DNA of 39,510 nucleotides from JAUVXY01 sp964392345 (GTDB lineage Bacteria; Actinomycetota; Humimicrobiia; Humimicrobiales; Humimicrobiaceae). The position numbers and the translations under genes are program-made. Below the pieces are notes generated by a model. The model made no database searches. It was given only the letters and a program-made list of their open reading frames with translations, and was not told the origin of the DNA. Positions 7,286 to 14,906 of this stretch are shown piece after piece. The stretch covers positions 1-39,510 of the forward strand of contig CAYMPQ010000007.1 of NCBI GenBank assembly GCA_964392345.1, given 5' to 3'. How positions within the stretch are numbered: position 1 is the first letter of the stretch; every line of letters starts with the position of its first letter.

Positions 7286-8120
7286 AAAAAGAAATTTTAA
7301 AAGGGAGTCTTCTAGTTTATTAAAGCACTTAATGTTTATATTATTAAGTTTAGTAACTTTATTCCCGGTTTATTTTATTTTTGTTTCAGCGTTTAAATCT
7401 AAGATTGAATTTATAACTAATAAAATTTCAATTCCTATACAATTTACTATAGAAAATTTTATAATTGCATTCAGAGGTAAAACTTTTTTAATTTGGACCA
7501 TTAATACAATTATCTTAACATTTGGTGCAGTTATTTTTTCAGTATTTGCTTCTGTTCTTGCGTCATATGCATTTGCTAAAATTAGGTTTCCAGGAAGTAA
7601 AAGAGTGCTTGAATTTGTTGTATCTCTTATGCTTGTATCACCAATAGTTATAATTGTTCCACTTTTTGTTCTTTTTGCAGAAATTAAACTAATAAATAGC
7701 TATTTAGGTCTTATATTAATATATTCAGGTCTGGTACTTCCATTTTCTATCTATCTTTTAACAAGTTTTTTTAAAACAATTCCAAATAGCTTGATTGAGT
7801 CTGCGGAGATAGATGGTTGTTCTAAGATAGGAATAATTTTTAGAATAGTTGTTCCTATTTCAACTGCTCCAATAATTACTTTAGTTGTTATTAATGCACT
7901 TTATGTTTGGAGTGAATTTATTTTCGCTCTAACATTTTTGCAGTCTGATAAGATGAAAACGTTAATGATAGGTATAACTATTTTTCAATCTAGATATAAT
8001 GTTAACACTCCGGTAATAATGGCAGGAATGACACTTGCAACAATTCCGATGATATTACTCTATATGTTTGGTCAGAAATTTTTTATAAGGGGAGTTATTG
8101 CAGGAGCTTTAAAGGAATAA
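7266..8120 (+). CDS. ABC sugar importer permease, MalG/UgpE type
   Basis: The second inner-membrane half of the importer, 284 residues, with about six hydrophobic segments (first at LLKHLMFILLSLVTLFPVYF) and an EAA loop reading ESAEIDGCSKIGIIFRIVVP. MalG-type permeases form a heterodimer with the preceding MalF-type protein and share an ATPase. The ATG overlaps the 3' end of the first permease, with GCGAGG upstream as ribosome-binding site. A 97-base AT-rich gap separates it from the methyltransferase gene. Confidence 0.9.
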   Translation: MKHSEVKKRNFKRESSSLLKHLMFILLSLVTLFPVYFIFVSAFKSKIEFITNKISIPIQFTIENFIIAFRGKTFLIWTINTIILTFGAVIFSVFASVLASYAFAKIRFPGSKRVLEFVVSLMLVSPIVIIVPLFVLFAEIKLINSYLGLILIYSGLVLPFSIYLLTSFFKTIPNSLIESAEIDGCSKIGIIFRIVVPISTAPIITLVVINALYVWSEFIFALTFLQSDKMKTLMIGITIFQSRYNVNTPVIMAGMTLATIPMILLYMFGQKFFIRGVIAGALKE

Positions 8121-8217
8121 TTAAGTTCGATATTATTTATATTATTATAATATATCATAAGATGTGAAATCTTTTAGATGTAAAAAGAGACTTTTAATTA
8201 AATAGGAGGCAGAGTAA

Positions 8218-9654
8218 GTGCAATTATCAAGAGTCAAAGTGTTAAATGATGATGAAATAAAGAAGATACATAATGCTAGTATGGAAATATTAAGTGAGGT
8301 TGGAGTTCATGTTAATAGCAGAAATACCTTACTCTTTTTAGAAGATAAGGGTTTAAATGTTGATCATGATAAATATATTTTAAAGTTTGATCCTGAGATG
8401 GTAGAAAAAGCTATAGAATCAACACCAAAGGAATTTGAATTGTTTAGTAGAGACAAAACGTATAGCTTCAAGATAGGTGTAGATAATCTTACGAGAACTG
8501 CGGCTGGCCATAACGGAATATACACATATAATTATAAGGAAAAAACTAGAGACTTTACAACAAAAGAAGAAGTTGGTATTTTTGCACGATTATCAAACTA
8601 TTTAGACGATATCGATGTAGTAGCCACTCAGGCTCTACCACAGGATGTAAATTCAAAATCAACACTGCTTCATGGGGTAGATGCAGTATTAAATAACACT
8701 ATTAAACCAATTTTATTTTCTCCTGAAAAAAATATTGAAATCGAGTCGATTATTGAAATGATTAAGATAGTTGTAGATAATGATAATATAAATATTAAAC
8801 CTATAGGCATATGTCAATTTTCTCCATCAAGTCCACTTTTTTGGAATGCTGAAACTATTGATGGTTTTATAAAAATAGCTAAGGAGGGTTTTCCATGTAC
8901 GATTTTACCTGGTCCAATCATGGGAGCTACTGCTCCTTATACTATAGCTGGAGAATTAGTTCAGAAGAACTGTGAGATTTTATCTGGAGTCGTGGTTGCC
9001 CAATTAGTGAACAAGGGAACACCTCTATTATATTGTAATAGCGGTGTTCAATTTGATATGAAATCAGCAGCAGCAATATTTAGTACTCCTGAATGTTTTA
9101 TTATCAGTGTAGCTGGCACTCAGCTTGCCCAGTATTATAATATACCGACACATGGTTGTATTCCTACTTCAGATTCGCATGACCATGATGAGCAGCTTGG
9201 ATTTGAAAATATGCTTTCATACCTTAGCGGTTTTGAATCAGGGACAGATCTTGTTGTTAATGCGGGGATGTTTTCTAGTGGAAAGGTTAGTTCATTTGAG
9301 CAACTTATAATAGATAATGAAATAATTAAAGTAGTAAGAAAATATTTAAGGGGTGTGGAAATTAACAGTGAAACTATGGCAATAGATGCAATTAAAAGGA
9401 TTGGACCAATGGGGAACTTTTTATCTGATGAGTCAACACTTAAATCTTTACGAAATGGTAAGTTCTCAGAGTCTGATATTATTAACAGAAAAGAACACCA
9501 GGTATGGTTGAATGATGGAAGTAGAACTATAGTTGAAAATGCAGCAGAAAAGGTGAAAAGAATGTTAAAAAGTATAGATGCTCCTGTGCTTGAAGAAGAT
9601 AAGAGGAAAAAGATTAGCAAAATTATAAGTGAATTTGAAAAAAAATATAAGTAA
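8218..9654 (+). CDS. MttB-superfamily (trimethylamine methyltransferase-like) protein, non-pyrrolysine
   Basis: The 478-residue product belongs to COG5598, the family of trimethylamine:corrinoid methyltransferases and their non-pyrrolysine relatives, which demethylate compounds such as glycine betaine, proline betaine or carnitine. Family features are the N-terminal EIKKIHNASMEILSEVGV, AAGHNGIY, and the barrel region THGCIPTSDSHDHDEQLGFE (about 311-330), near where pyrrolysine sits in true MttB. The frame contains no in-frame TAG, so it does not use pyrrolysine. The start is GTG with AGGAGG (8204-8209) at good spacing. Finding it behind a sugar-type importer is unusual, and no corrinoid protein gene (MttC type) lies in the window. 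The substrate is unknown. Confidence 0.85.
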   Translation: MQLSRVKVLNDDEIKKIHNASMEILSEVGVHVNSRNTLLFLEDKGLNVDHDKYILKFDPEMVEKAIESTPKEFELFSRDKTYSFKIGVDNLTRTAAGHNGIYTYNYKEKTRDFTTKEEVGIFARLSNYLDDIDVVATQALPQDVNSKSTLLHGVDAVLNNTIKPILFSPEKNIEIESIIEMIKIVVDNDNINIKPIGICQFSPSSPLFWNAETIDGFIKIAKEGFPCTILPGPIMGATAPYTIAGELVQKNCEILSGVVVAQLVNKGTPLLYCNSGVQFDMKSAAAIFSTPECFIISVAGTQLAQYYNIPTHGCIPTSDSHDHDEQLGFENMLSYLSGFESGTDLVVNAGMFSSGKVSSFEQLIIDNEIIKVVRKYLRGVEINSETMAIDAIKRIGPMGNFLSDESTLKSLRNGKFSESDIINRKEHQVWLNDGSRTIVENAAEKVKRMLKSIDAPVLEEDKRKKISKIISEFEKKYK

Positions 9655-9700
9655 ATGATTTGGAATGTGAGTATAAGTATAGATATAAAGGAGGTTGAAT

Positions 9701-10747
9701 ATGGAAGAATCTAAAGTAAATATAGGTCTTATTGGAGCAGGTTGGATGGGTTCTGAACATGGTAGGAATATATTAAAAAATCACCATGCGGAATTAGTAG
9801 CCATTGCAGATGAAAAAGAAGAAAATGTTAATAAATTTAAACAAGAAACAGGAGCAAATCCAATATATTGTAAAGATTATCAGGGTCTTTTAGAAAATGA
9901 TGATATAGATACAGTTGTTATAAGTACCCCAAATAAAACTCATAAAGAGATAACCATAGCTGCTGCGGAGGCTGGTAAACATATAATGTGTGAAAAGCCA
10001 ATGGCTATTACTCTTGATGATTGTAAGGAAATAAAAAAGGCAGTATTAAAATTAGGTGTAAAGTATTTAATTGGATATCACAGAAGATTCAATCCCTTAT
10101 ATCAATATATAAAGGAACTTCAAGACAATGATCAGCTAGGAAAAGGGTATTATATCGAATCGGATTATATTCATTATGTGCCTCCGGATTTACCAATATT
10201 TGAATGGTTAGGGAAAGAAAATATAGCTGGATCTATTTTTCACGCAGGTTGTGGTCACAATATAGATTTAATGAGATTCTTTTTAGGAGAAGTTAAAGAA
10301 GTATTTTGTTTTAAAGATATTTTCCATCCCAGAAAAATCCAGGTGGAAACTGAAGATACTGCAGTTGCTGTTCTGCGTTTTAAGAATGGAGCAATTGGTA
10401 AATGTTTCTTAGGCTTTGGTGCAATTACTCCATTTTCATTTGACTTTAATTATTACTGCACAAAGGCAACTGTAAAAAATAATAAGATATGGTTTAAAAG
10501 CATGCCGGAATTTTATGAGGCTGGGCATGAAAAAGATTGCCTTACTTTACCAGAATCATGGATACCTGATAATAAACAAGGCGGTATTGCAGAACCCTGG
10601 AATAAATCAATAAATCATTTTATTGACGCTATTAAAAACAACAAACCTATATTAAATGATGTAGAAAGTGCTTATAAAACTAGTGAGGTATGTTTCGCAG
10701 TAATAAAATCTGCAATTGAAAAAAAAATAGTAAAATTACCACTATAG
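9701..10747 (+). CDS. Gfo/Idh/MocA-family oxidoreductase
   Basis: A 348-residue NAD(P)-dependent dehydrogenase. The Rossmann fingerprint is VNIGLIGAGWMGSEHGRNIL near the start, followed by CEKPMAI with the conserved Lys of the EKP motif, and AGCGHNIDLMRFFLGE containing the catalytic-region Asp and His. The family oxidises or reduces sugars, cyclitols and their derivatives. The ATG at 9701 is chosen because AAAGGAGG (9687-9694) sits six bases before it; a TTG six bases earlier is too close to that site. It follows the MttB-like gene by 46 bases. A paralogue of the same superfamily is at 24564. Confidence 0.92.
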   Translation: MEESKVNIGLIGAGWMGSEHGRNILKNHHAELVAIADEKEENVNKFKQETGANPIYCKDYQGLLENDDIDTVVISTPNKTHKEITIAAAEAGKHIMCEKPMAITLDDCKEIKKAVLKLGVKYLIGYHRRFNPLYQYIKELQDNDQLGKGYYIESDYIHYVPPDLPIFEWLGKENIAGSIFHAGCGHNIDLMRFFLGEVKEVFCFKDIFHPRKIQVETEDTAVAVLRFKNGAIGKCFLGFGAITPFSFDFNYYCTKATVKNNKIWFKSMPEFYEAGHEKDCLTLPESWIPDNKQGGIAEPWNKSINHFIDAIKNNKPILNDVESAYKTSEVCFAVIKSAIEKKIVKLPL

Positions 10748-10870
10748 AAAGTTAGGTAAGAAATGATATAAAAAAAGTATAGACAATTCAATGATTAATA
10801 GTACATATAGATAATTAATAAAAACTACCATTCACTATTAAATTTAAGTTTATCAAACAAAGGAGTGAAA

Positions 10871-10915
10871 ATGACAGCTTCAAAAGCAAAGGAGATTTTA
10901 TGTTCGAGAACATAG
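10871..10915 (+). CDS. Possible 14-codon leader ORF overlapping the aminotransferase start
   Basis: ATG 10871 has AAAGGAG (10859-10865) upstream and encodes MTASKAKEILCSRT. It runs through a second AAGGAG (10889-10894) and past the ATG of the aminotransferase gene (10900), ending 13 bases inside it in another frame. Two good ribosome-binding sites in a row suggest coupled translation, but the frame is short enough to be chance. Confidence 0.35.
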   Translation: MTASKAKEILCSRT

Positions 10916-12216
10916 ATGAAAAAACATTAGCTGAAGGAAGTGGCTACCTTATGTCCGGCTCTGTGGGAGGGGGACTACCCATAATAATTGAAAGTGGAAA
11001 AGGTGCAGTGGTAAAAGACACCAATGGAAAAGAGTACATTGACTGTACTTCTCAGGCCTGGAGCTATAATATAGGATTTTCACACCCAAAAGTAATTGCT
11101 GCAGTAAAAGAGCAGGTAGAAAAAATTACCCATGTAAGGACTAGCTTTGGGACCATACCTAAATTAGTCTTAGCAAAAAAACTGGGAGAGATAGCACCGG
11201 CAAACCTTAAAAAAATCATGTTTTCACTCCACGGCTCAGTTTCTGTGGAATCGGCACTAAAGCTTGCCCTTACAAACAGGCCAGATGCCAATAAATTCAT
11301 AACAGTATACAATAACTATTCAGGAAGGACCTTTGCCACAATTGCAGCAAGCTGGCCCTATCATCCCATAAACAGACTATTTTCTGCCTATATGGAAAAC
11401 TTTATTCGTATTCCTAATGCTTACTGTTACAGGTGCCATTACGGGCTTACCTATCCCAAGTGCAATCTATTCTGCGCAGAGTTTCTAAAGATCACCTTAG
11501 AGCACGGCTCAGAACCGGTAGCAGCAGTAATCATGGAACCACTCCAGGCACATGGGGGAATGATTGAATATCCTGCCGGTTACTTAAAAAGGATAAGAGA
11601 GATATGTGGTGAGATAGGAGTGCTTCTAATCTTTGATGAGATTCAAACCGGATTCGGAAGACTCGGTGCCATGTTTGCAAGTGAGCTATATGATACCATT
11701 CCTGATCTTATGGTATTTGGAAAAGCCCTGGGCGGAGGTTTTCCCATAGCAGGTGTAATGCAAAGAGACGACCTAAAGTCACCGGAGCCTGCAACCGATT
11801 CCTTTACCTTTGCGCATTTTCCCGTATCCTTTGCGGCCGCCTGTGCAACGCTTGAAGTAATTGAAGAAGAAAACCTGATAGAGAAGACCCAAAAAATAGG
11901 TGGCTACTTTACCAAAAGATTAAAAGAACTACAGGATAAGTACGAAATCATAGGTGATATTAGAGGTCCGGGGCTCATGATAGGTGTTGAGCTTGTAAAG
12001 AATAGAAAAACCAAAGAAGTGGCAAATGATATAACGCACAGCATTGTAAAAGAGGCCATACATGATGGAGTAATATTTGGTGAGAGTCTCTTTATGGGGC
12101 TTGGAAATGTACTAAAGATAAAACCGCCCATGGTAATTACAGAGACCCAGGCAGATAAAGTACTTGAAGTCTTTGAAAAGCATATTAAAAAACATAGCGA
12201 TAGATTGGCTAAATAA
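10900..12216 (+). CDS. Class III pyridoxal-phosphate aminotransferase (with Cys4 motif)
   Basis: The 438-residue enzyme is an acetylornithine/4-aminobutyrate-type (class III) aminotransferase. Diagnostic residues are IFDEIQTGFGR (Asp246, which pairs with the cofactor ring nitrogen) and FGKALGGGFPIAG (Lys275, the Schiff-base lysine). It transfers an amino group between a primary amine or amino sugar-like substrate and a 2-oxo acid. An insertion around 176-192, CYRCHYGLTYPKCNLFC, has four cysteines spaced CxxC-x8-Cx3C and recurs in the aminotransferase at 23161. Start supported by AAGGAG five bases upstream. From here to 14742 the genes look GC-richer than their neighbours. Exact substrate unknown. 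Confidence 0.88.
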   Translation: MFENIDEKTLAEGSGYLMSGSVGGGLPIIIESGKGAVVKDTNGKEYIDCTSQAWSYNIGFSHPKVIAAVKEQVEKITHVRTSFGTIPKLVLAKKLGEIAPANLKKIMFSLHGSVSVESALKLALTNRPDANKFITVYNNYSGRTFATIAASWPYHPINRLFSAYMENFIRIPNAYCYRCHYGLTYPKCNLFCAEFLKITLEHGSEPVAAVIMEPLQAHGGMIEYPAGYLKRIREICGEIGVLLIFDEIQTGFGRLGAMFASELYDTIPDLMVFGKALGGGFPIAGVMQRDDLKSPEPATDSFTFAHFPVSFAAACATLEVIEEENLIEKTQKIGGYFTKRLKELQDKYEIIGDIRGPGLMIGVELVKNRKTKEVANDITHSIVKEAIHDGVIFGESLFMGLGNVLKIKPPMVITETQADKVLEVFEKHIKKHSDRLAK

Positions 12217-12245
12217 ATAAACCTTTAACATATATAAAAGATATT

Positions 12246-12803
12246 ATGAGTTATAAAAATTACAAATTAATCTTGGAAGAGATAAAAGATACCCTGGCTC
12301 GTATACCAGATAAAAAATCAGATGAATTAATTGAACTTATCTCAAGCTCAAAAAGATTATTTATTGCAGGAGCGGGACGTACCGGGCTCATGATGAAGGC
12401 TTTTGCAATAAGACTTATGCAGATGGGTATTAAGGCTCATGTAGTTGGGGAAACAACTACACCTGCCATTAAAGCCAGTGATATGCTATTTATTGGCTCA
12501 GGATCAGGAGAGACGGAAAGTCTAATAGTAATGGCTGGTAAGGCAAAAGAGATAGGTGCAAAAATAGCCCTTGTCTCTATGTCAGTTGATTCAACCTTGG
12601 GAAAAATAGTAGATACTGTAGTAGAAATACCAGCGAAGGGATCAAAATCAGATATTAATAGTCTTTCTGATTCAGCCCAGCCAATGTGTAACCTATTTGA
12701 GCAGAGCCTTCTTATATATCTGGATTTTCTATCCATGAGCCTTATGGACTATAAAAAGATAGATCGAAAAATACTATATGAAAATCATGCTAATTTGGAA
12801 TAA
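12246..12803 (+). CDS. hxlB: 6-phospho-3-hexuloisomerase-like SIS-domain protein
   Basis: A 185-residue sugar isomerase (SIS) domain protein matching the 6-phospho-3-hexuloisomerase family in length and motifs: FIAGAGRTGLMMKAFAIRLMQMG, VVGETTTPAI and FIGSGSGETESL. The known enzyme interconverts 3-hexulose 6-phosphate and fructose 6-phosphate, in formaldehyde fixation or its reverse. Its usual partner, hexulose-6-phosphate synthase (HxlA), is not in this window. A possible reading is that it works on a 3-keto sugar phosphate made by the neighbouring dehydrogenase. It follows the aminotransferase by 29 bases and precedes the zinc dehydrogenase by 28. Confidence 0.82.
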   Translation: MSYKNYKLILEEIKDTLARIPDKKSDELIELISSSKRLFIAGAGRTGLMMKAFAIRLMQMGIKAHVVGETTTPAIKASDMLFIGSGSGETESLIVMAGKAKEIGAKIALVSMSVDSTLGKIVDTVVEIPAKGSKSDINSLSDSAQPMCNLFEQSLLIYLDFLSMSLMDYKKIDRKILYENHANLE

Positions 12804-12831
12804 ATAGCTTAGAAAGATTATTTGGTGATTA

Positions 12832-13884
12832 ATGAATAAGAAAATGAAAGCAGCCCTGTTTTATGGAGACAAGGAAGACTTAAGGCTTGAAGAGGTCGAT
12901 ATCCCCGAACCAGGGAATGGAGATATTGTTATCAAGGTAAGAGTCTGCGGGATATGCGGTTCTGATACAAGGTATTATTTCCATGGTAATGAACCACGCT
13001 ACAATAGGCCTGTTATTTTAGGCCATGAGGTAGTAGGCAATATATATAAGATGGGGAAAAATGTAAAAGAATTTTCTTTAGGTGAAAGAGTTGCAGTGGC
13101 TCCCATATATGGTTGTGGAAAATGTGACCTCTGCCTTTCAGGGCATGAGAACCTCTGTAGGGATGTAGTTGTCTTTGGGACTAACTTCGCAGGTGGTTTT
13201 GCCCAGTACATGCTTATACCTGAAAAAGGGATCGAAAGAGGAGTACTTGTAAAACTTGATGATAGGATATCTGATAAGGCTGCTACTATGTTAGAGCCAT
13301 TCTCCTGCGCCCTACACGGACTCAGAAAGATAAGTATTAATCCGGGAGATACAATGATTATTTTTGGCTCAGGCCCACTTGGCCTTGCATACCTTCTACT
13401 TTCAAAGAAACTTGGAGCAGGCAAAGTAGCAGTTGTTGCCAGAGCTCAGGATAAGTTAAAAAGGGCTCTAGAATTCGGGGCAGATATTACTTTTAGTACT
13501 GAACAAGTAGGCTGGATGGATAAAGTACGGGATTATTTTGGAGGTACGGGTATAAATATTGCAGTAACTGCAGCTTCAACACTTCCAGTTTTAGAGTACA
13601 GTATTAACCTTGTAAAAAGAGGCAGTAAAGTCCTTATCTTTAGCGGTCTTCCAACAGGGGCAAAACTTACCATAGATCCAAATTATCTTCACTATAATGA
13701 AATCACTCTCTACGGCAGCATTGACTCAACTATTGATGATTATACGAGGACTGCCCTTATGGCTCCTTATCTGGGTCTTGATAGATTTGCTACTCATAGC
13801 TTTCCACTTGATAGGGTAAAGGAAGGTTTTGAAGCTACCAAAGAGAAGGATAGGTTAAGAGTTAATTTGGATATAATTATATAA
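12832..13884 (+). CDS. Zinc-dependent medium-chain alcohol/polyol dehydrogenase
   Basis: A 350-residue MDR-family dehydrogenase resembling sorbitol, threonine or galactitol dehydrogenases. The catalytic zinc site is CGICGSDTRYYFHG with GHEVVG. A structural zinc site with four cysteines is CGKCDLCLSGHENLC. The nucleotide-binding loop is IIFGSGPLGLAYLLL. It would oxidise a secondary alcohol of a polyol or sugar phosphate with NAD(P). The start has GGTGA at short spacing; an in-frame ATG four codons later is an alternative. Adjacent isomerase and aldolase genes suggest it supplies a keto intermediate for them. Confidence 0.9.
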   Translation: MNKKMKAALFYGDKEDLRLEEVDIPEPGNGDIVIKVRVCGICGSDTRYYFHGNEPRYNRPVILGHEVVGNIYKMGKNVKEFSLGERVAVAPIYGCGKCDLCLSGHENLCRDVVVFGTNFAGGFAQYMLIPEKGIERGVLVKLDDRISDKAATMLEPFSCALHGLRKISINPGDTMIIFGSGPLGLAYLLLSKKLGAGKVAVVARAQDKLKRALEFGADITFSTEQVGWMDKVRDYFGGTGINIAVTAASTLPVLEYSINLVKRGSKVLIFSGLPTGAKLTIDPNYLHYNEITLYGSIDSTIDDYTRTALMAPYLGLDRFATHSFPLDRVKEGFEATKEKDRLRVNLDIII

Positions 13885-13929
13885 TTTTCAAAGTATATTA
13901 AATTTTAATAATGAATAGAAAGGCAAACA

Positions 13930-14742
13930 ATGTCAGGAAAAGATATCAAATTAAAGAAGTTTTTTAGGGGGAAAAAGAACCTGGTAATCTCAGCCCTTGA
14001 CCATGTAGTGGTATATGGAGTACAGAAGGGTATTGAAGATTCTGCAAAAGCCATAGAAAACTGTCTTACTACAGATGCACTTTTGATGCCACGATTTATG
14101 CTAAAAAATAACTGGGATCAATTCACCTCAGCCAGTACCCCTACTCCTGTAGTAAGGATTAACTGGTCATCATCTTTTTACTATCCTCTTGATTACAGGG
14201 GTGGTTATACTACAGACATAGCAACAGTAGAAGAAGCCGTGGAAGCTGGAGCAGAAGTAATAATATGCTCTCTCTTTATAGAAAATGAAAATGAGAAAAT
14301 GGAAACCCAGAATGTAAAACTATTTTCTGAAATAGTAAGACAAAAAGAAAAGCTTGGTATACCTCTTATCGGTGAATGCTATGTAGTGGAGCATACGGAT
14401 AAAACCGAAGACGAAGTTCACGATAAGGTAAAAAGGGTATCAAGAATAATGGTTGAGCTTGGTGCAGATATGGTAAAAACATTTTACACCGGTGAGAGGT
14501 TCCATGAAGTTGTTGAGAACACTCCTGCACCAATATTTACTATTGGAGCGGAAAAACTAAATACCGACCTTGATGTTCTAAAGAAGGCTTACAATAGCGT
14601 TTCTCAGGGTGCCAGAGGTATTGTCTTCGGTAGAAATATCTTTATGGCAGAAGACCCAGTAAAAATGGTAAAAGCTTTAAATGAAGTTATAAACGATGGT
14701 CTCAAACCGGAAGAAGCTGCTCAGAAATATGGGCTTAAATAA
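13930..14742 (+). CDS. DhnA/FbaB-type class I aldolase
   Basis: The 270-residue protein belongs to the archaeal-type class I aldolase group (COG1830; fructose-bisphosphate aldolase, LsrF and ADTH synthase relatives). Visible are SALDHVVVYG with Asp24, a central barrel strand PLIGECYVVEH, GADMVKTFYTG with the expected Schiff-base Lys183, and the phosphate-binding end SQGARGIVFGRNIF. Such enzymes cleave or form phosphorylated ketoses through a lysine imine. The usual ALDHG reads ALDHV. It is the fourth gene of a tight block with an aminotransferase, a SIS isomerase and a zinc dehydrogenase, where it probably makes the carbon-carbon cleavage. The precise substrate cannot be told. Confidence 0.83.
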   Translation: MSGKDIKLKKFFRGKKNLVISALDHVVVYGVQKGIEDSAKAIENCLTTDALLMPRFMLKNNWDQFTSASTPTPVVRINWSSSFYYPLDYRGGYTTDIATVEEAVEAGAEVIICSLFIENENEKMETQNVKLFSEIVRQKEKLGIPLIGECYVVEHTDKTEDEVHDKVKRVSRIMVELGADMVKTFYTGERFHEVVENTPAPIFTIGAEKLNTDLDVLKKAYNSVSQGARGIVFGRNIFMAEDPVKMVKALNEVINDGLKPEEAAQKYGLK

Positions 14743-14797
14743 GTTTCATATATTATTAAGTTGATTATTAAAAATTAATACGAAGGGCGAGGTTTCT

Positions 14798-14905
14798 TTG
14801 GTTAAATTACTAAATGAATATGATAAAAAGAATTTAAAGATTTTTAATGATAAGAGATTTTTAAAATTTTTTAATTATTTAATTGAAAGTGAGAAAGGAA
14901 ATTAA
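14798..14905 (+). pseudogene. 35-codon frame resembling the amidohydrolase N-terminus
   Basis: A TTG start with GAGG five bases upstream opens a 35-residue frame that ends one base before the next gene's ATG. Its beginning, (M)VKLLNEYDKKNLKIFNDK, resembles the N-terminal segment of the amidohydrolase at 3515-3600, which reads MVKMLNNFLK and then DLKIFNEEF. The downstream catalytic HxH part is absent. It may be the stump of a second amidohydrolase gene removed by recombination, or a small leader protein. The similarity is short and in low-complexity Lys/Asn-rich sequence, so chance is possible. Confidence 0.35.
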
Positions 14906-14906
14906 A

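Noticed and set aside
8121..8217. Possible cobalamin riboswitch ahead of the MttB-like gene
   Set aside because: The gap is only 97 bases, very AT-rich, and I see no B12-box-like sequence or multi-stem structure.
9135..9620. 161-codon minus-strand open frame inside the MttB-like gene
   Set aside because: It is antisense to a well-supported coding region, has no ribosome-binding site and no recognisable family motif; other long antisense frames (for example 12999-13424 and 37195-37596) were dropped for the same reason.
8218..9654. Possible pyrrolysine-containing trimethylamine methyltransferase
   Set aside because: The reading frame runs to its end without an in-frame TAG, and the region where pyrrolysine would sit (about residues 315-335) is filled with ordinary codons.
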